A stretch of 64,000 nucleotides of DNA, from positions 10,308 through 74,307 of the forward strand of contig NZ_CAMIIE010000012.1 in NCBI RefSeq assembly GCF_946222605.1. The letters run 5' to 3'. The notes beneath the pieces are model-generated. The model saw only the letters and a list, made by a program, of their open reading frames with translations. It did no database searches and was not told where the DNA came from. Positions 50,764-59,460 of the stretch are shown here, in pieces. This DNA comes from an uncultured Acidocella sp. Lineage in GTDB: Bacteria; Pseudomonadota; Alphaproteobacteria; Acetobacterales; Acetobacteraceae. The first letter of the stretch is position 1; each line of letters starts with the position of its first letter. The position numbers and the translations under genes were made by a program.

Positions 50764-52632
50764 ATGAGTGTTCTGCGCCTTGAAGACCTGTCCTTCTCCA
50801 TCGCCGGCCGGCCGCTGCTGGAGCATGCCGCGCTGCTGCTGGATGAGGGCAAGCATGTCGGGCTGATCGGCCGCAACGGGGCGGGCAAATCCACGCTGCT
50901 GAAGCTGATCGCCGGGGTGCTGCGCCCGGATGGCGGCAAGGTGATGCTCGGCAACCGGGTGCGGCTTGGCTATGTGGCGCAGGAAGCGCCGGGTGGGACG
51001 ATCACTCCGCTGGAGGTGGTGTTGGCCGCCGATACCGAGCGCGCTTCATTGCTGGCGGCCGCCGAAAACCCCGCCACCCCTGCGGAAAAGCTGGCCGAAA
51101 TCCATGAGCGGCTGCTGGCCATCCAGGCCGATAGCGCGCCCGCCCGCGCGGCGGGCATCCTCGCCGGGCTGGGCTTTAACGAGGAGTGGCAGGCGCGGCC
51201 GATGAGTTGCTATTCCGGCGGCTGGCGCATGCGCGTGGCGCTCGCCGCGGTGTTGTTCGCCGAGCCGGATCTGCTGCTGCTCGATGAGCCGACCAACCAT
51301 CTGGATCTGGAAGCCACCCTCTGGCTGGAAGGCTATTTGCAGAAATTCCCCGGCGCCATCCTGCTGGTCAGCCATGACCGCCAGCTTCTGGACAAGGCGG
51401 TGGAGGCGACGGTGCATCTGGAAGGTGGCAAGCTCAACCTCACCCCGGGCGGCTTCGCGGAATTTGTGCGGATCAAGACCGAGCGCGCCATGCAGCAGGC
51501 CCGGGCCGCCGAGCGTGTTGCCGCCCAGCGCGCCCATATGCAGGCCTTCGTCGACCGTTTCCGCGCCAAGGCCACCAAGGCCCGCCAGGCGCAGAGCCGG
51601 TTGAAGGCGCTGGAGAAGCTGCCGCAGATTGAATCGGTGGTGGAGGCGCAAGCCGTGCCCTTCTCCTTCCCCTCGCCGGAAGAATTGCCGCCGCCGATGC
51701 TGCAGCTGGAAGGCGTGGATATCGGCTATGACGGCAAGGCGGTGCTCAGCGGCGTCTCGCTGCGGATCGATATGGAAGACCGCATCGCGCTGCTCGGCCA
51801 GAACGGCAACGGCAAATCGACCCTGGCGAAGCTGCTGGCGGGGCGCTTGCACGCGCTGCGCGGGCGGGAATTCCGGGTGAAAGGGCTGCGCGTGGGCTAT
51901 TTCGCCCAGCATCAGGAGGATGATCTGGTGCTGAGCGGCACGCCCTATGACCATCTCGCCCGCGCGCTGCCGCAAGCGCTGCCCGCCCAGCTGCGGGCGC
52001 AGGCGGCGCGCTTCGGGCTGGATGCGGACCGGGTGAATACGCCGGTCGGCCAGATGTCAGGCGGCGAGAAAGCCCGGCTGCTGCTGGCGCTGGCGACGCG
52101 CGATGCCCCGCATCTCCTGATCCTCGACGAGCCGACCAACCATCTCGACATCGATGCGCGAGATTCGCTGATCAAGGCGCTGACGGATTTCGAGGGGGCG
52201 GTGATTTTGATCAGCCATGACCCTTATATCGTCGAGCTGGCGGCGGATAGGCTGCTGCTGGTGGGACAAGGCAAGGTGACGCCGTTTGAGGGCGATCTCG
52301 CCGCCTATGCCGCCACCATGTCCGAGCGCGCCGCCCCCGCCCAGGCGAAGAAAGCCGAGGAGAAAAAGAACGACAAGGCCGAGCGCGCCCAGGCCCGCGC
52401 CCGCCTGGCGCCACTGCAAAAGGCGGCGAAGGCGGCGGAGAGCGCGTTGAACAAGCTGACGGCGGAAAAGGCGCTGCTGGAGGGCAAGCTGGCCGATCAG
52501 GGGATTTACGCGGCCTCCAAGGCCGCCGAGCTGAGCAAGATCACGCTGCGGCTGGGACAGCTGAAAGGCGAGATCGAGGATGCGGAACTGGCCTGGCTGG
52601 CGGCGGCGGAAGCGCTGGAAGCGGCGGCCTAG
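50764..52632 (+). CDS. ABC-F family ATPase (Uup/YheS type)
   Basis: 622 residues with two ABC domains and no membrane region. First: GRNGAGKSTLLKLIAG, YSGGWRMRVALAAVLFAEPDLLLLDEPTNHLD. Linker with charged helices (RAKATKARQAQSRLKALEKLP). Second: GQNGNGKSTLAKLLAG, MSGGEKARLLLALATRDAPHLLILDEPTNHLD. The C-terminal coiled coil is rich in Lys/Glu/Ala. ABC-F proteins act on the ribosome, and Uup-like members also influence DNA transposon excision. The TAG stop falls in a family-2 remnant. Confidence 0.95.
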   Translation: MSVLRLEDLSFSIAGRPLLEHAALLLDEGKHVGLIGRNGAGKSTLLKLIAGVLRPDGGKVMLGNRVRLGYVAQEAPGGTITPLEVVLAADTERASLLAAAENPATPAEKLAEIHERLLAIQADSAPARAAGILAGLGFNEEWQARPMSCYSGGWRMRVALAAVLFAEPDLLLLDEPTNHLDLEATLWLEGYLQKFPGAILLVSHDRQLLDKAVEATVHLEGGKLNLTPGGFAEFVRIKTERAMQQARAAERVAAQRAHMQAFVDRFRAKATKARQAQSRLKALEKLPQIESVVEAQAVPFSFPSPEELPPPMLQLEGVDIGYDGKAVLSGVSLRIDMEDRIALLGQNGNGKSTLAKLLAGRLHALRGREFRVKGLRVGYFAQHQEDDLVLSGTPYDHLARALPQALPAQLRAQAARFGLDADRVNTPVGQMSGGEKARLLLALATRDAPHLLILDEPTNHLDIDARDSLIKALTDFEGAVILISHDPYIVELAADRLLLVGQGKVTPFEGDLAAYAATMSERAAPAQAKKAEEKKNDKAERAQARARLAPLQKAAKAAESALNKLTAEKALLEGKLADQGIYAASKAAELSKITLRLGQLKGEIEDAELAWLAAAEALEAAA

Positions 52633-52672
52633 ACCAATAAGCGTTTGGGTTGAGGCGCCAAAACATAAATAA
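52629..52672 (+). repeat. Truncated family-2 remnant
   Basis: CTAGACCAATAAGCGTTTGG, then GTTGAGGCGCCAAAACATAA, aligns with the left part of family-2 copy A (CTAGAGCAATATGTGTTTAG, then GTTGACGCGCC) with several substitutions. The second hairpin is missing. The CTAG includes the ABC-F stop codon. Confidence 0.5.
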
Positions 52673-52817
52673 GGCGGGCGGGTGTTGCCCCCCTCTCTCG
52701 CCAAAATCAGACAGACCCTCGCACCAGGTGAATGCAGCCGTACCAGGACATTATGATCCGGTAAGACAGCGTTTTTTCGCGCGCCGCGCCGGGCGAAAAT
52801 CTCCTATAGGGTTGCGG

Positions 52818-53399
52818 ATGATCCGCTTCAGCAAAGCCCGCCTCGCCGCGGCCGTTTTCGCTCTGAGCTGCTTCACTGGCCTGCAGGCGCGCGCCGCCGA
52901 GATGGCCGGCGTGCAATTGCCGGACAGCCAGACGCTGGGCGCTCGCCAATTGCAGCTCAACGGCATGGGTCTGCGCACCTATTCGCTGTTTCACGTGCAT
53001 ATCTATGTCGCCGGGCTGTATCTGACGCATCCGAGCGGCAACGCCGCCGATATCCTGAATTCCGACTCGCCGAAAATCCTGCAGCTGCATTTCGTGCATA
53101 ATGTCGCCGCGCCGCAGGTCCGCAAGGCCTGGGCCACCGGGCTGGCGGCGAACTGCCAGGCCCCGTGCAGCCTCAATCAAGCCGAGCTGAGCCGGTTTCT
53201 CGGCTCGCTGCACGCGGTTTCCGCCGGCGAGACGGTGACGTTCATCTTCCAGCACGACGAGGCCGACGCCTATGAGAACAGCCAATATCTCGGCCAGATC
53301 GCGGATCCGAACTTCGCCAAATTGATTTTGGCCATGTTCATCGGCCCGCATGTGCAGGCCCCCGGGCTGAAGCGCGCGCTGCTCGGCCAGACGGGTTAG
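52818..53399 (+). CDS. Chalcone isomerase-like exported protein
   Basis: 193 residues from MIRFSKARLAAAVFALSCFTGLQARAAEMAG, a clear Sec signal. The mature part matches the CHI-like fold family seen in bacteria: GVQLPDSQTLGARQLQLNGMGLRTYSLFHVHIYVAGLYLTHPSGNAADILNSDSPKILQLHFVHNV, then KAWATGLAANC and GETVTFIFQHDE. Bacterial members are periplasmic, without known flavonoid chemistry; fatty-acid binding has been proposed for CHI-like relatives. Role here unknown. It follows the ABC-F gene by about 185 bp. Confidence 0.83.
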   Translation: MIRFSKARLAAAVFALSCFTGLQARAAEMAGVQLPDSQTLGARQLQLNGMGLRTYSLFHVHIYVAGLYLTHPSGNAADILNSDSPKILQLHFVHNVAAPQVRKAWATGLAANCQAPCSLNQAELSRFLGSLHAVSAGETVTFIFQHDEADAYENSQYLGQIADPNFAKLILAMFIGPHVQAPGLKRALLGQTG

Positions 53400-53474
53400 A
53401 GCGGATATTGCCCTGATTGATTTTTCCGCGCCTTGTCTCAGATAGAGACGAGGATCTGTGGAGATGAGACCGAC

Positions 53475-54641
53475 ATGACGGAAGACAACGCCGCCCCGGC
53501 CGGGACCTGGCTGCGCGAGGGGCAGGCGGGGATGAGCCGGACCCAAGGCTATTGCAGCCTCGCCGCAGTGGCGCTGCTGGCCCTGGCCGGGCTGTTCACC
53601 TTGCGTGAGTTTCTCCCCGCCTTGGCCTGGACGGCGATTTTTTCCATCGCGCTGTGGCCGGCCTTCCGCCGGAGCGCCGCGCGCTGGCCCGGGCATCGGC
53701 GGGTTTTGCTGCCGGCGCTCTTCGTGCTGGCCGTGGTGGTGGTGTTCGTGGTGCCGGTTATTGTCATCGCCATCCCGTTCTCGATGGACGCGCATGCGGC
53801 GCGCGAATGGTGGATGCAGGTGCAGCAGAACGGCATCGACCCGCCCGCCTTTCTCAGCCAGCTGCCGCATGGCGGGGCGCTGATTTCGCTGTGGGACGAG
53901 AAAATCGGCCAACCGGGGCAGATTTCCACCCTCACCCATGGCGCCATTCAGGGCGGCGGGGCGAAGCTGCTCAGCCATTTCGGGCAGGAGACGGTGCATC
54001 GGGTGGTGCTGTTCGGCTTCACCCTGCTCGGGCTGTTCTTTTTCCTGCGTGATGGCGAATACATCATCGACCAGGTGCTGGTGGCCAGCCGCCGCGCCTT
54101 TGGCAGCGCGGGCGAGGATATCGGCCGGCAGATCGTCAATTCCGTGCATGGCACGGTGAACGGGCTGGTGCTGGTGGGGCTGGGCGAGGGCGTGGTGCTG
54201 GGCGCGGCCTATTTCATCGCGCATGTGCCGCACGCCACCTTGTTCGGGCTGCTCACCGCGATTCTGGCGATGGTGCCGTTCGGGGCGGCGGTAGCGATCG
54301 CGGTGGTGGCTTTGGTGATCCTGGCGACGGGCAGCCTGGCGGCGGCGATCAGCATCGTCGTGATCGGCGTCATCGTCACTTTCGTCGCCGACCATTTCAT
54401 CCGCCCGGTGCTGATCGGCGGGGCGGCGCGGGTGCCGTTTCTATGGGTGCTGCTGGGCATTCTGGGCGGGGTTTCGGCCTGGGGGCTGGTGGGGCTGTTC
54501 ATCGGCCCGGCGGTGATGACGGCGCTGATCCTGGTCTGGCGGGAATGGGTGGGCTCGCGCCCCGGCCCGATCAACCCGGTGGCGGAGGAGCTAGAGGGCG
54601 ACCCGGCGGCGCATATGCAAAAGCAACCCACGGCGCGTTGA
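53475..54641 (+). CDS. AI-2E family (PerM/YdiK-type) membrane protein
   Basis: 388 residues from MTEDNAAPAG. Six to eight helices with family landmarks: LFTLREFLPALAWTAIFSIALWPAFRR, FGFTLLGLFFFLRDGEYIIDQV, SVHGTVNGLVLVGLGEGVVLGAAYFIAHVPHATLFGLLTAILAMVPFGA and VTFVADHFIRPVLIGGAARVPFLWVLLGILGGVSAWGLVGLFIGPAVM. The superfamily includes sodium/proton antiporters and proposed signal exporters; the substrate is not predictable here. Confidence 0.92.
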   Translation: MTEDNAAPAGTWLREGQAGMSRTQGYCSLAAVALLALAGLFTLREFLPALAWTAIFSIALWPAFRRSAARWPGHRRVLLPALFVLAVVVVFVVPVIVIAIPFSMDAHAAREWWMQVQQNGIDPPAFLSQLPHGGALISLWDEKIGQPGQISTLTHGAIQGGGAKLLSHFGQETVHRVVLFGFTLLGLFFFLRDGEYIIDQVLVASRRAFGSAGEDIGRQIVNSVHGTVNGLVLVGLGEGVVLGAAYFIAHVPHATLFGLLTAILAMVPFGAAVAIAVVALVILATGSLAAAISIVVIGVIVTFVADHFIRPVLIGGAARVPFLWVLLGILGGVSAWGLVGLFIGPAVMTALILVWREWVGSRPGPINPVAEELEGDPAAHMQKQPTAR

Positions 54642-54869
54642 ATATTTTAAACCCGCCTGCCTTGCGCCGGACGGCCTGGGCGCAATCATAAGCAAGCCAA
54701 GCTGAAAATACCCGCACGCCGATGAATCCGTGTGCAGGCAATGTTTGAGCGCTGCGTTTTTGCCTAAAATTGTGATTGTATACCGTTGTCTTCATCATCA
54801 CCATGCGCCTCTCAAGACCTGCCCGCCCTGGGCGGCGGCGGGCGAATTCGTGTCATGGAGATGATTGGA

Positions 54870-55706
54870 ATGGCGATGTTCGATAAACTCACCGGCGTGG
54901 CGTTGGGCCTGATGCTCGCATCCTCCTGTCTCGTTCCCGTGAGCGCGCGGGCGGATGGGCTGCCCGCCAGCATCACCGGCAGCAAGACGCTGACCTTCTG
55001 CAGCTCGCTGAGCCAGCCGCCGATGGAATTCGTCAATGCCCAGCAGCAGCCGCAAGGTGCGGATATCGAGCTGGGCGACGCGCTGGCCAAGCGGCTGGGG
55101 CTGACGGCGAAATGGGTGAACACGCCGTTTTCAGGGCTGATCCCGGCTTTGCAGGCCGGCGCCTGCGATGCGATCATCTCCCAGCTTTTCATCAAGCCGG
55201 CGCGGCTGCAGGTGGTGGATATGGTCCCCTACATGTATTCGCAGGAGATCATCCTGTTCAAGAAGGGGATGCCGACGGTCGATGATCTCGCGGGGCTGTC
55301 CGGCAAGAAGGTGGCGAGTGTCACCGGCACCACCGCGACGGTGCTGTTGCAGGCCGAGAACGACAAGCTGAAGGCGGCGGGCAAGCCGTTGATCAACATC
55401 GTCGATTTCCCTTCCAACACCGATGCGCTGCAGCAGCTGCAATTCGGCCAGGTGGCGGCCTATGGCGTGTCCTACGAGATCGGGCGGTATTATAACCAGA
55501 CCGCACCTGGGGAATTCGTCACCGGTGGCGCGCCTTATTTCAAAATTCTCACCGGCATCGCCACCAGGAAGAATGAGCCCGGCCTGCGCGACGCGTTCGC
55601 GGCACAGCTTGCCGACATGATGAAGGATGGCAGCTACGCCGCCATCTTCAAGAAATGGGATCTGGCGTCCGACGTGCTGGACGCGCCGATGCAGCCGCAG
55701 CCTTGA
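54870..55706 (+). CDS. Polar amino-acid ABC transporter substrate-binding protein
   Basis: 278 residues from MAMFDKLTGVALGLMLASSCLVPVSARA (ATG with GGAG 9 bp upstream; an alternative ATG lies 15 bp earlier). Sec signal, then a family-3 binding protein: LTFCSSLSQPPMEFVNAQQQPQGADIELGDALAKRLGLTAKWVNTPFSGLIPALQAGACDAIIS, KKVASVTGTTATVLLQ and C-terminal GSYAAIFKKWDL. It delivers a polar amino acid or small gamma-glutamyl compound to the permease. First gene of a four-gene unit ending in the GGT-family enzyme. Confidence 0.92.
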   Translation: MAMFDKLTGVALGLMLASSCLVPVSARADGLPASITGSKTLTFCSSLSQPPMEFVNAQQQPQGADIELGDALAKRLGLTAKWVNTPFSGLIPALQAGACDAIISQLFIKPARLQVVDMVPYMYSQEIILFKKGMPTVDDLAGLSGKKVASVTGTTATVLLQAENDKLKAAGKPLINIVDFPSNTDALQQLQFGQVAAYGVSYEIGRYYNQTAPGEFVTGGAPYFKILTGIATRKNEPGLRDAFAAQLADMMKDGSYAAIFKKWDLASDVLDAPMQPQP

Positions 55707-55724
55707 TCTTTCAGGTCTGATCCC

Positions 55725-56477
55725 GTGCATTTCGACTGGTCGTATTTCTGGGCTCAGCTGCTCACACCGAGCAGCGCCTTCCTGGTCGGGCTGGGCCTGA
55801 CCGTCGCCATGGCGGTCTCGGCCGAGATCATCGGCTTGGTGCTGGGGCTGCTGTTCGCGCAGCTGCGGCTCTCGCGCCGGCGGGTGCCGCGCGCGATCGC
55901 CAGCCTCTATATCTGGGCGGTGCGCGGCACGCCGCTGCTGGTGCAGATCGTGTTCATCTATACCGGCCTGGCGGCGGCCGGGATCATGCATTTCTCGGAC
56001 ATCACCTTCGCCGGTGTGACGATTCCCGGCAACCTCCAGGCCGGCATTCTGGCTTTGGGGCTGCATGAGGGCGCCTACATGGCGGAGATTTTCCGCGCCG
56101 GCATCATGGCGGTGGATAAGGGCCAGACCGAAGCGGCAAAAGCCCTGGGCATGCCGCCCATGATGCTGATGCGCCACGTGGTGCTGCCGCAGGCGCTGCG
56201 GGTGATTTTGCTGCCGATCGGCAACCAGTTCAATATTCTGCTGAAGAACACCACTTTGGTCAGCGTCATCGGCGTGTCCGAAATGCTGCTGGTGACGGAG
56301 ACGATCAACTCCGCCACCTTCCGCACCTTCGAGCTTTATGCGGTGCTCGGGATTTACTTCCTCATCCTCACCAGCGCCTGGACCTTGTTCATGGGCTGGG
56401 TTGAAAAACGGCTGCGGCTGGGCCGTAAATCGAAAATCCTGCGCATCCAGGCGGTGGCGGCGGCGGCGGAGTCCTGA
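55725..56477 (+). CDS. Polar amino-acid ABC transporter permease
   Basis: 250 residues, GTG start. HisM/GlnP-type permease: FLVGLGLTVAMAVSAEIIGLVLGLLFAQLRLS, SLYIWAVRGTPLLVQIVFIYTGL, and the EAA coupling loop GAYMAEIFRAGIMAVDKGQTEAAKALGMPPMMLMRHVVLPQALRVILLPIGNQFNILLKNTTLVSVIGVSEML. It probably forms a homodimer, since there is no second permease gene. It lies 18 bp after the binding protein and 2 bp before the ATPase. Confidence 0.94.
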   Translation: MHFDWSYFWAQLLTPSSAFLVGLGLTVAMAVSAEIIGLVLGLLFAQLRLSRRRVPRAIASLYIWAVRGTPLLVQIVFIYTGLAAAGIMHFSDITFAGVTIPGNLQAGILALGLHEGAYMAEIFRAGIMAVDKGQTEAAKALGMPPMMLMRHVVLPQALRVILLPIGNQFNILLKNTTLVSVIGVSEMLLVTETINSATFRTFELYAVLGIYFLILTSAWTLFMGWVEKRLRLGRKSKILRIQAVAAAAES

Positions 56478-56479
56478 GC

Positions 56480-57250
56480 ATGGCGGATGATATTTTGGTC
56501 GATATGCAGAATGTCGATAAATATTTCGGCTCCAACAAGATCCTGGATAATGTCGATTTCACCGTGAAGCGCGGCGAGGTGGTGGTGCTGATCGGGCCTT
56601 CGGGTTCGGGCAAAACCACACTTCTGCGCTGCATCAACCATCTCGAGACGATCGAGCACGGGCGGATCATGGTGAATGGCAAGATGATCGGCTACCGGGA
56701 AATCGGCGGCCGGCTGATCGAGGACCGGGAGCGCAACATTGCCGTGCAGCGGCGCGATGTCGGCATGGTGTTTCAGCGCTTCAACCTGTTCGCCAATATG
56801 AATGTGCTGCGCAACATCGCCATCTCGCCGCTGCTGGTGCGCAAGGTGGCAAAGCAGGAGGCGCTGGCGCAGGCGCGGGCCCTGCTCAAGCGCGTCGGTC
56901 TGGCGGAGAAGGAGGAGGCTTATCCTTCCGAGCTTTCCGGCGGGCAGCAGCAGCGCGTGGCCATCGCCCGGGCGCTGGCGATGAACCCGGCGATTTTGCT
57001 GTTCGACGAGCCGACCTCGGCGCTGGACCCGGAGATGGTCGGCGAGGTGCTGGCGGTGATGCGCGAGATCGCGCAATCGGGCATGACCATGGTGGTGGTC
57101 ACACATGAGATGGGCTTCGCCCGCCAGGTCGCGGACCGGGTGGTGGTGATGGCGCAGGGCAAAATCATCGAGCAGGGATCGCCGGACCAGATATTCGGCG
57201 CGCCCAGCCATCCGGTGACGCAAAGGCTGCTCGGCGCCGTGCTGCATTGA
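56480..57250 (+). CDS. Polar amino-acid ABC transporter ATP-binding protein
   Basis: 256 residues. Walker A GPSGSGKTTLLRCIN, Q-loop VFQRFNLF, signature LSGGQQQRVAIARAL, Walker B ILLFDEPTSALD and H-loop VVTHEMGFARQV. Close to GlnQ/HisP. It powers the permease encoded 2 bp upstream; the GGT-family gene begins 57 bp downstream in the same direction. Confidence 0.95.
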   Translation: MADDILVDMQNVDKYFGSNKILDNVDFTVKRGEVVVLIGPSGSGKTTLLRCINHLETIEHGRIMVNGKMIGYREIGGRLIEDRERNIAVQRRDVGMVFQRFNLFANMNVLRNIAISPLLVRKVAKQEALAQARALLKRVGLAEKEEAYPSELSGGQQQRVAIARALAMNPAILLFDEPTSALDPEMVGEVLAVMREIAQSGMTMVVVTHEMGFARQVADRVVVMAQGKIIEQGSPDQIFGAPSHPVTQRLLGAVLH

Positions 57251-57307
57251 CGCCGCGCGCCGGGCGCGACACTCTTCTCTCACAAAAAATTCAGGGACAG
57301 ACACAGA

Positions 57308-58897
57308 ATGCGGGACTTCCACGCGCCGGGCCGCAGCCCGATCTATGCCACCAACGCCATCGCCGCGACCTCGATGCCGCAAGCGAGCCTCACCGCCATC
57401 GAGGTGCTGAAAGCAGGTGGCAATGCGATGGATGCCTCCATCGCCGCCGCCGCGGTGCTGGCGGTGGTGGAGCCGCAATCGACCGGCGTGGGCGGGGATC
57501 TGTTCTGCCTCTATTCGCCCGCCGGCAGCGGCAAGGTGATCGCGATGAACGCCTCCGGCCGCACCCCGGCCGGGCTCTCGCTGGAGGCGCTGGCCGCCCA
57601 GGGGCTTTCCGCTTACGCGAACAGCTCGCCGCATGCCGTCACCATTCCCGGCGGCGTCGCCGGCTGGGAGGCGCTGGTCAAGGCGCATGGGCGCAAGGGG
57701 CTGGATGAGTTGCTGGCCCCGGCGATCCGCTTCGCCGAGGAGGGCTATGTGGTGGCGCCGCGCGTCGCCGATGACTGGGCCGACCCGGATGTGCTGGCCA
57801 AGCTGAGACAGCACGAGGCCGCCTTGTTCCTGAAGGATGGGCAGGCGCCCACCACCGGCACGGTGATGCGCAACCCGCAGCTGGCCGCGACGCTGCGCGC
57901 CATCGCCAAGGACGGCGCCAAGGCGTTTTACACCGGGCCGATCGCCGCCGAGATCGTGAAGGATCTGCGCGCCCGTGGCGGCTTCCATACCGAGGAGGAT
58001 TTTGCCGACGGGCTGAGCCTGGCGGAATTCGTCACCCCGGTCTCGCGCCCCTTCGCCGGGCATGATGTCTGGGAATGCCCGCCGAACGGCTCGGGCATCA
58101 TCGCGCTGATGCTGATGGGGATCATGGATGGCTTCGCCCCGGCCGGGGACCCGCTCTCGGTGCTGCGCATCCATCGGCATCTGGAGGCGGCGCGGCTGGT
58201 CTATCGCGACCGCGACGCCTTCCTGGCCGACCCCAAGCAGGTGGATGTGCCGGTGGAGCATCTGCTCAGCGACAGCTATATTTCGGCGCTGCGCGGGCTG
58301 ATCCAGGACGACCGGGCGCTGGACACGCTGCCGCCGGCCGGGCACGCGCACAAGGATACGGTATATATCACCGTCGTCGACAAGGACGGCAATTGCTGCA
58401 GCTTCATCAACTCGATCTTCCAGAGCTTCGGCTCGGGCATCGTCGCCGGCAATACCGGCGTGGTGATGCATAATCGCGGCTTCTCCTTCAGCACCAAGCC
58501 GGGCCACCCCAACCAGGTGGCGCCGCGCAAGCGGCCGATGCACACCATCATCCCCGCCATGGCCTTCAAGGACGGGCTGCCGCGCTTCGTGTTCGGCGTG
58601 ATGGGCGGGCAGTATCAGCCGATGGGGCAGAGCTGGGTGCTCTCCAACATGCTGAATTACGGCATGGACCCGCAAGCCGCCTTGGATCTGCCGCGCATTT
58701 TCCCTTACGCGGGCAAGGTCGAGGCGGAGCGCGGCATTCCCCAGGCCACCTGCGAGGCGCTGGCCGCGATGGGCCATAAAATGGTGCCGGCGGCGGATGC
58801 GCATGGCGGCGGCCAGGTGATCGAGATCGACCGTGAACGCGGGATCCTGATCGGCGGCTCCGATCCGCGCAAGGATGGCTGCGCGCTGGGGTACTGA
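57308..58897 (+). CDS. Gamma-glutamyltransferase-family enzyme without signal peptide
   Basis: 529 residues from MRDFHAPGRSPIYATNAIAATSMPQ; no signal peptide is visible. Ntn-hydrolase precursor: GGNAMDASIAAAAVLAVVEPQSTGVGGDLFCLY, then the self-cleavage site with Thr351 in HKDTVYITVVDKDGNCCSFINSIFQSFGSGIV, and GVMGGQYQPMGQ. It should cut itself before Thr351 and hydrolyse or transfer gamma-glutamyl groups (glutathione and similar), or act as the related YwrD-type enzymes. Linked to an ABC importer, it may process an imported gamma-glutamyl compound inside the cell (inference). Confidence 0.9.
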   Translation: MRDFHAPGRSPIYATNAIAATSMPQASLTAIEVLKAGGNAMDASIAAAAVLAVVEPQSTGVGGDLFCLYSPAGSGKVIAMNASGRTPAGLSLEALAAQGLSAYANSSPHAVTIPGGVAGWEALVKAHGRKGLDELLAPAIRFAEEGYVVAPRVADDWADPDVLAKLRQHEAALFLKDGQAPTTGTVMRNPQLAATLRAIAKDGAKAFYTGPIAAEIVKDLRARGGFHTEEDFADGLSLAEFVTPVSRPFAGHDVWECPPNGSGIIALMLMGIMDGFAPAGDPLSVLRIHRHLEAARLVYRDRDAFLADPKQVDVPVEHLLSDSYISALRGLIQDDRALDTLPPAGHAHKDTVYITVVDKDGNCCSFINSIFQSFGSGIVAGNTGVVMHNRGFSFSTKPGHPNQVAPRKRPMHTIIPAMAFKDGLPRFVFGVMGGQYQPMGQSWVLSNMLNYGMDPQAALDLPRIFPYAGKVEAERGIPQATCEALAAMGHKMVPAADAHGGGQVIEIDRERGILIGGSDPRKDGCALGY

Positions 58898-58920
58898 GCC
58901 CGGCAGGAGGAGCGCAGCGC

Positions 58921-58952
58921 ACGCCGCGTCAGGGCTGACGCGGCGTTTTTTA
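58921..58952 (+). terminator. Intrinsic terminator of the ABC-GGT unit
   Basis: Stem ACGCCGCGTCAG/CTGACGCGGCGT followed by TTTTTATTAT, 23 bp after the GGT-family stop. Confidence 0.93.
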
Positions 58953-58998
58953 TTATAAAGGTAACAAACCTGTCGCGCGCCGACCAAAAGGGCGCGGT

Positions 58999-59292
58999 TC
59001 AGCCGCCGATCATCACCGTGAAGCAGCCGAGCACGATCATGCCGCCATGGGCGCAATTATCCAGCATCCGCGCCGCCGGCTTGCCGCCGATCATCACCGT
59101 GGCCGAGCCTTTGATGATCGTATCCGGCGGACCGACACAGGTGAGGCTGTCGCCCATCACCGCGGCGGGCAAGCCGCCGATCATCACCGTCGGCGCGCCG
59201 GGGCCGATGATCGACCCGCCGACATGCGGGACCAGCACATCCACCATCGGGCAGACATGCATGTCGGTCAGGCGGGCGGCGGGCATCGGCAT
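58999..59292 (-). CDS. PAAR-domain protein
   Basis: 97 residues that are essentially one PAAR domain: MPMPAARLTDMHVCPMVDVLVPHVGGSIIGPGAPTVMIGGLPAAVMGDSLTC, then GSATVMIGGKPAARMLDNCAHGGMIVLGCFTVMIGG. The conserved His/Cys residues that bind the tip metal are present. PAAR proteins sharpen the VgrG spike of type VI secretion systems. No VgrG, effector or other T6SS gene is in the window, and there is no C-terminal toxin extension. It is convergent with the ABC-GGT unit. Confidence 0.93.
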   Translation of the reverse strand: MPMPAARLTDMHVCPMVDVLVPHVGGSIIGPGAPTVMIGGLPAAVMGDSLTCVGPPDTIIKGSATVMIGGKPAARMLDNCAHGGMIVLGCFTVMIGG

Positions 59293-59369
59293 GCGCTCAG
59301 CCTAGCCCCGCGGGGGGCGGCCCTTCAATATGAAAGAGCCAATAATTTCGTTACGGGGTGTAGTTTAAT

Positions 59370-59393
59370 CCGTGAAACGTCCAAAATTCACGG
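59370..59393. promoter_or_regulatory. Inverted repeat upstream of tpsB
   Basis: CCGTGAA and TTCACGG separated by 10 bp, about 68 bp before the tpsB start in an AT-rich gap. It could be an operator for the two-partner secretion genes. No regulator is adjacent. Confidence 0.35.
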
Positions 59394-59460
59394 TTACGCG
59401 TTAGCGTTGAAAAAGTTTTCTGTTTATAACGATCCGGTACAGGGATGAAGGCGAGGCAAA

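Noticed and set aside
54770..54800. TTGTATACC-like motif resembling a GntR-type operator before the ABC-GGT unit
   Set aside because: It has only half of the expected symmetry and no GntR-family gene is nearby.
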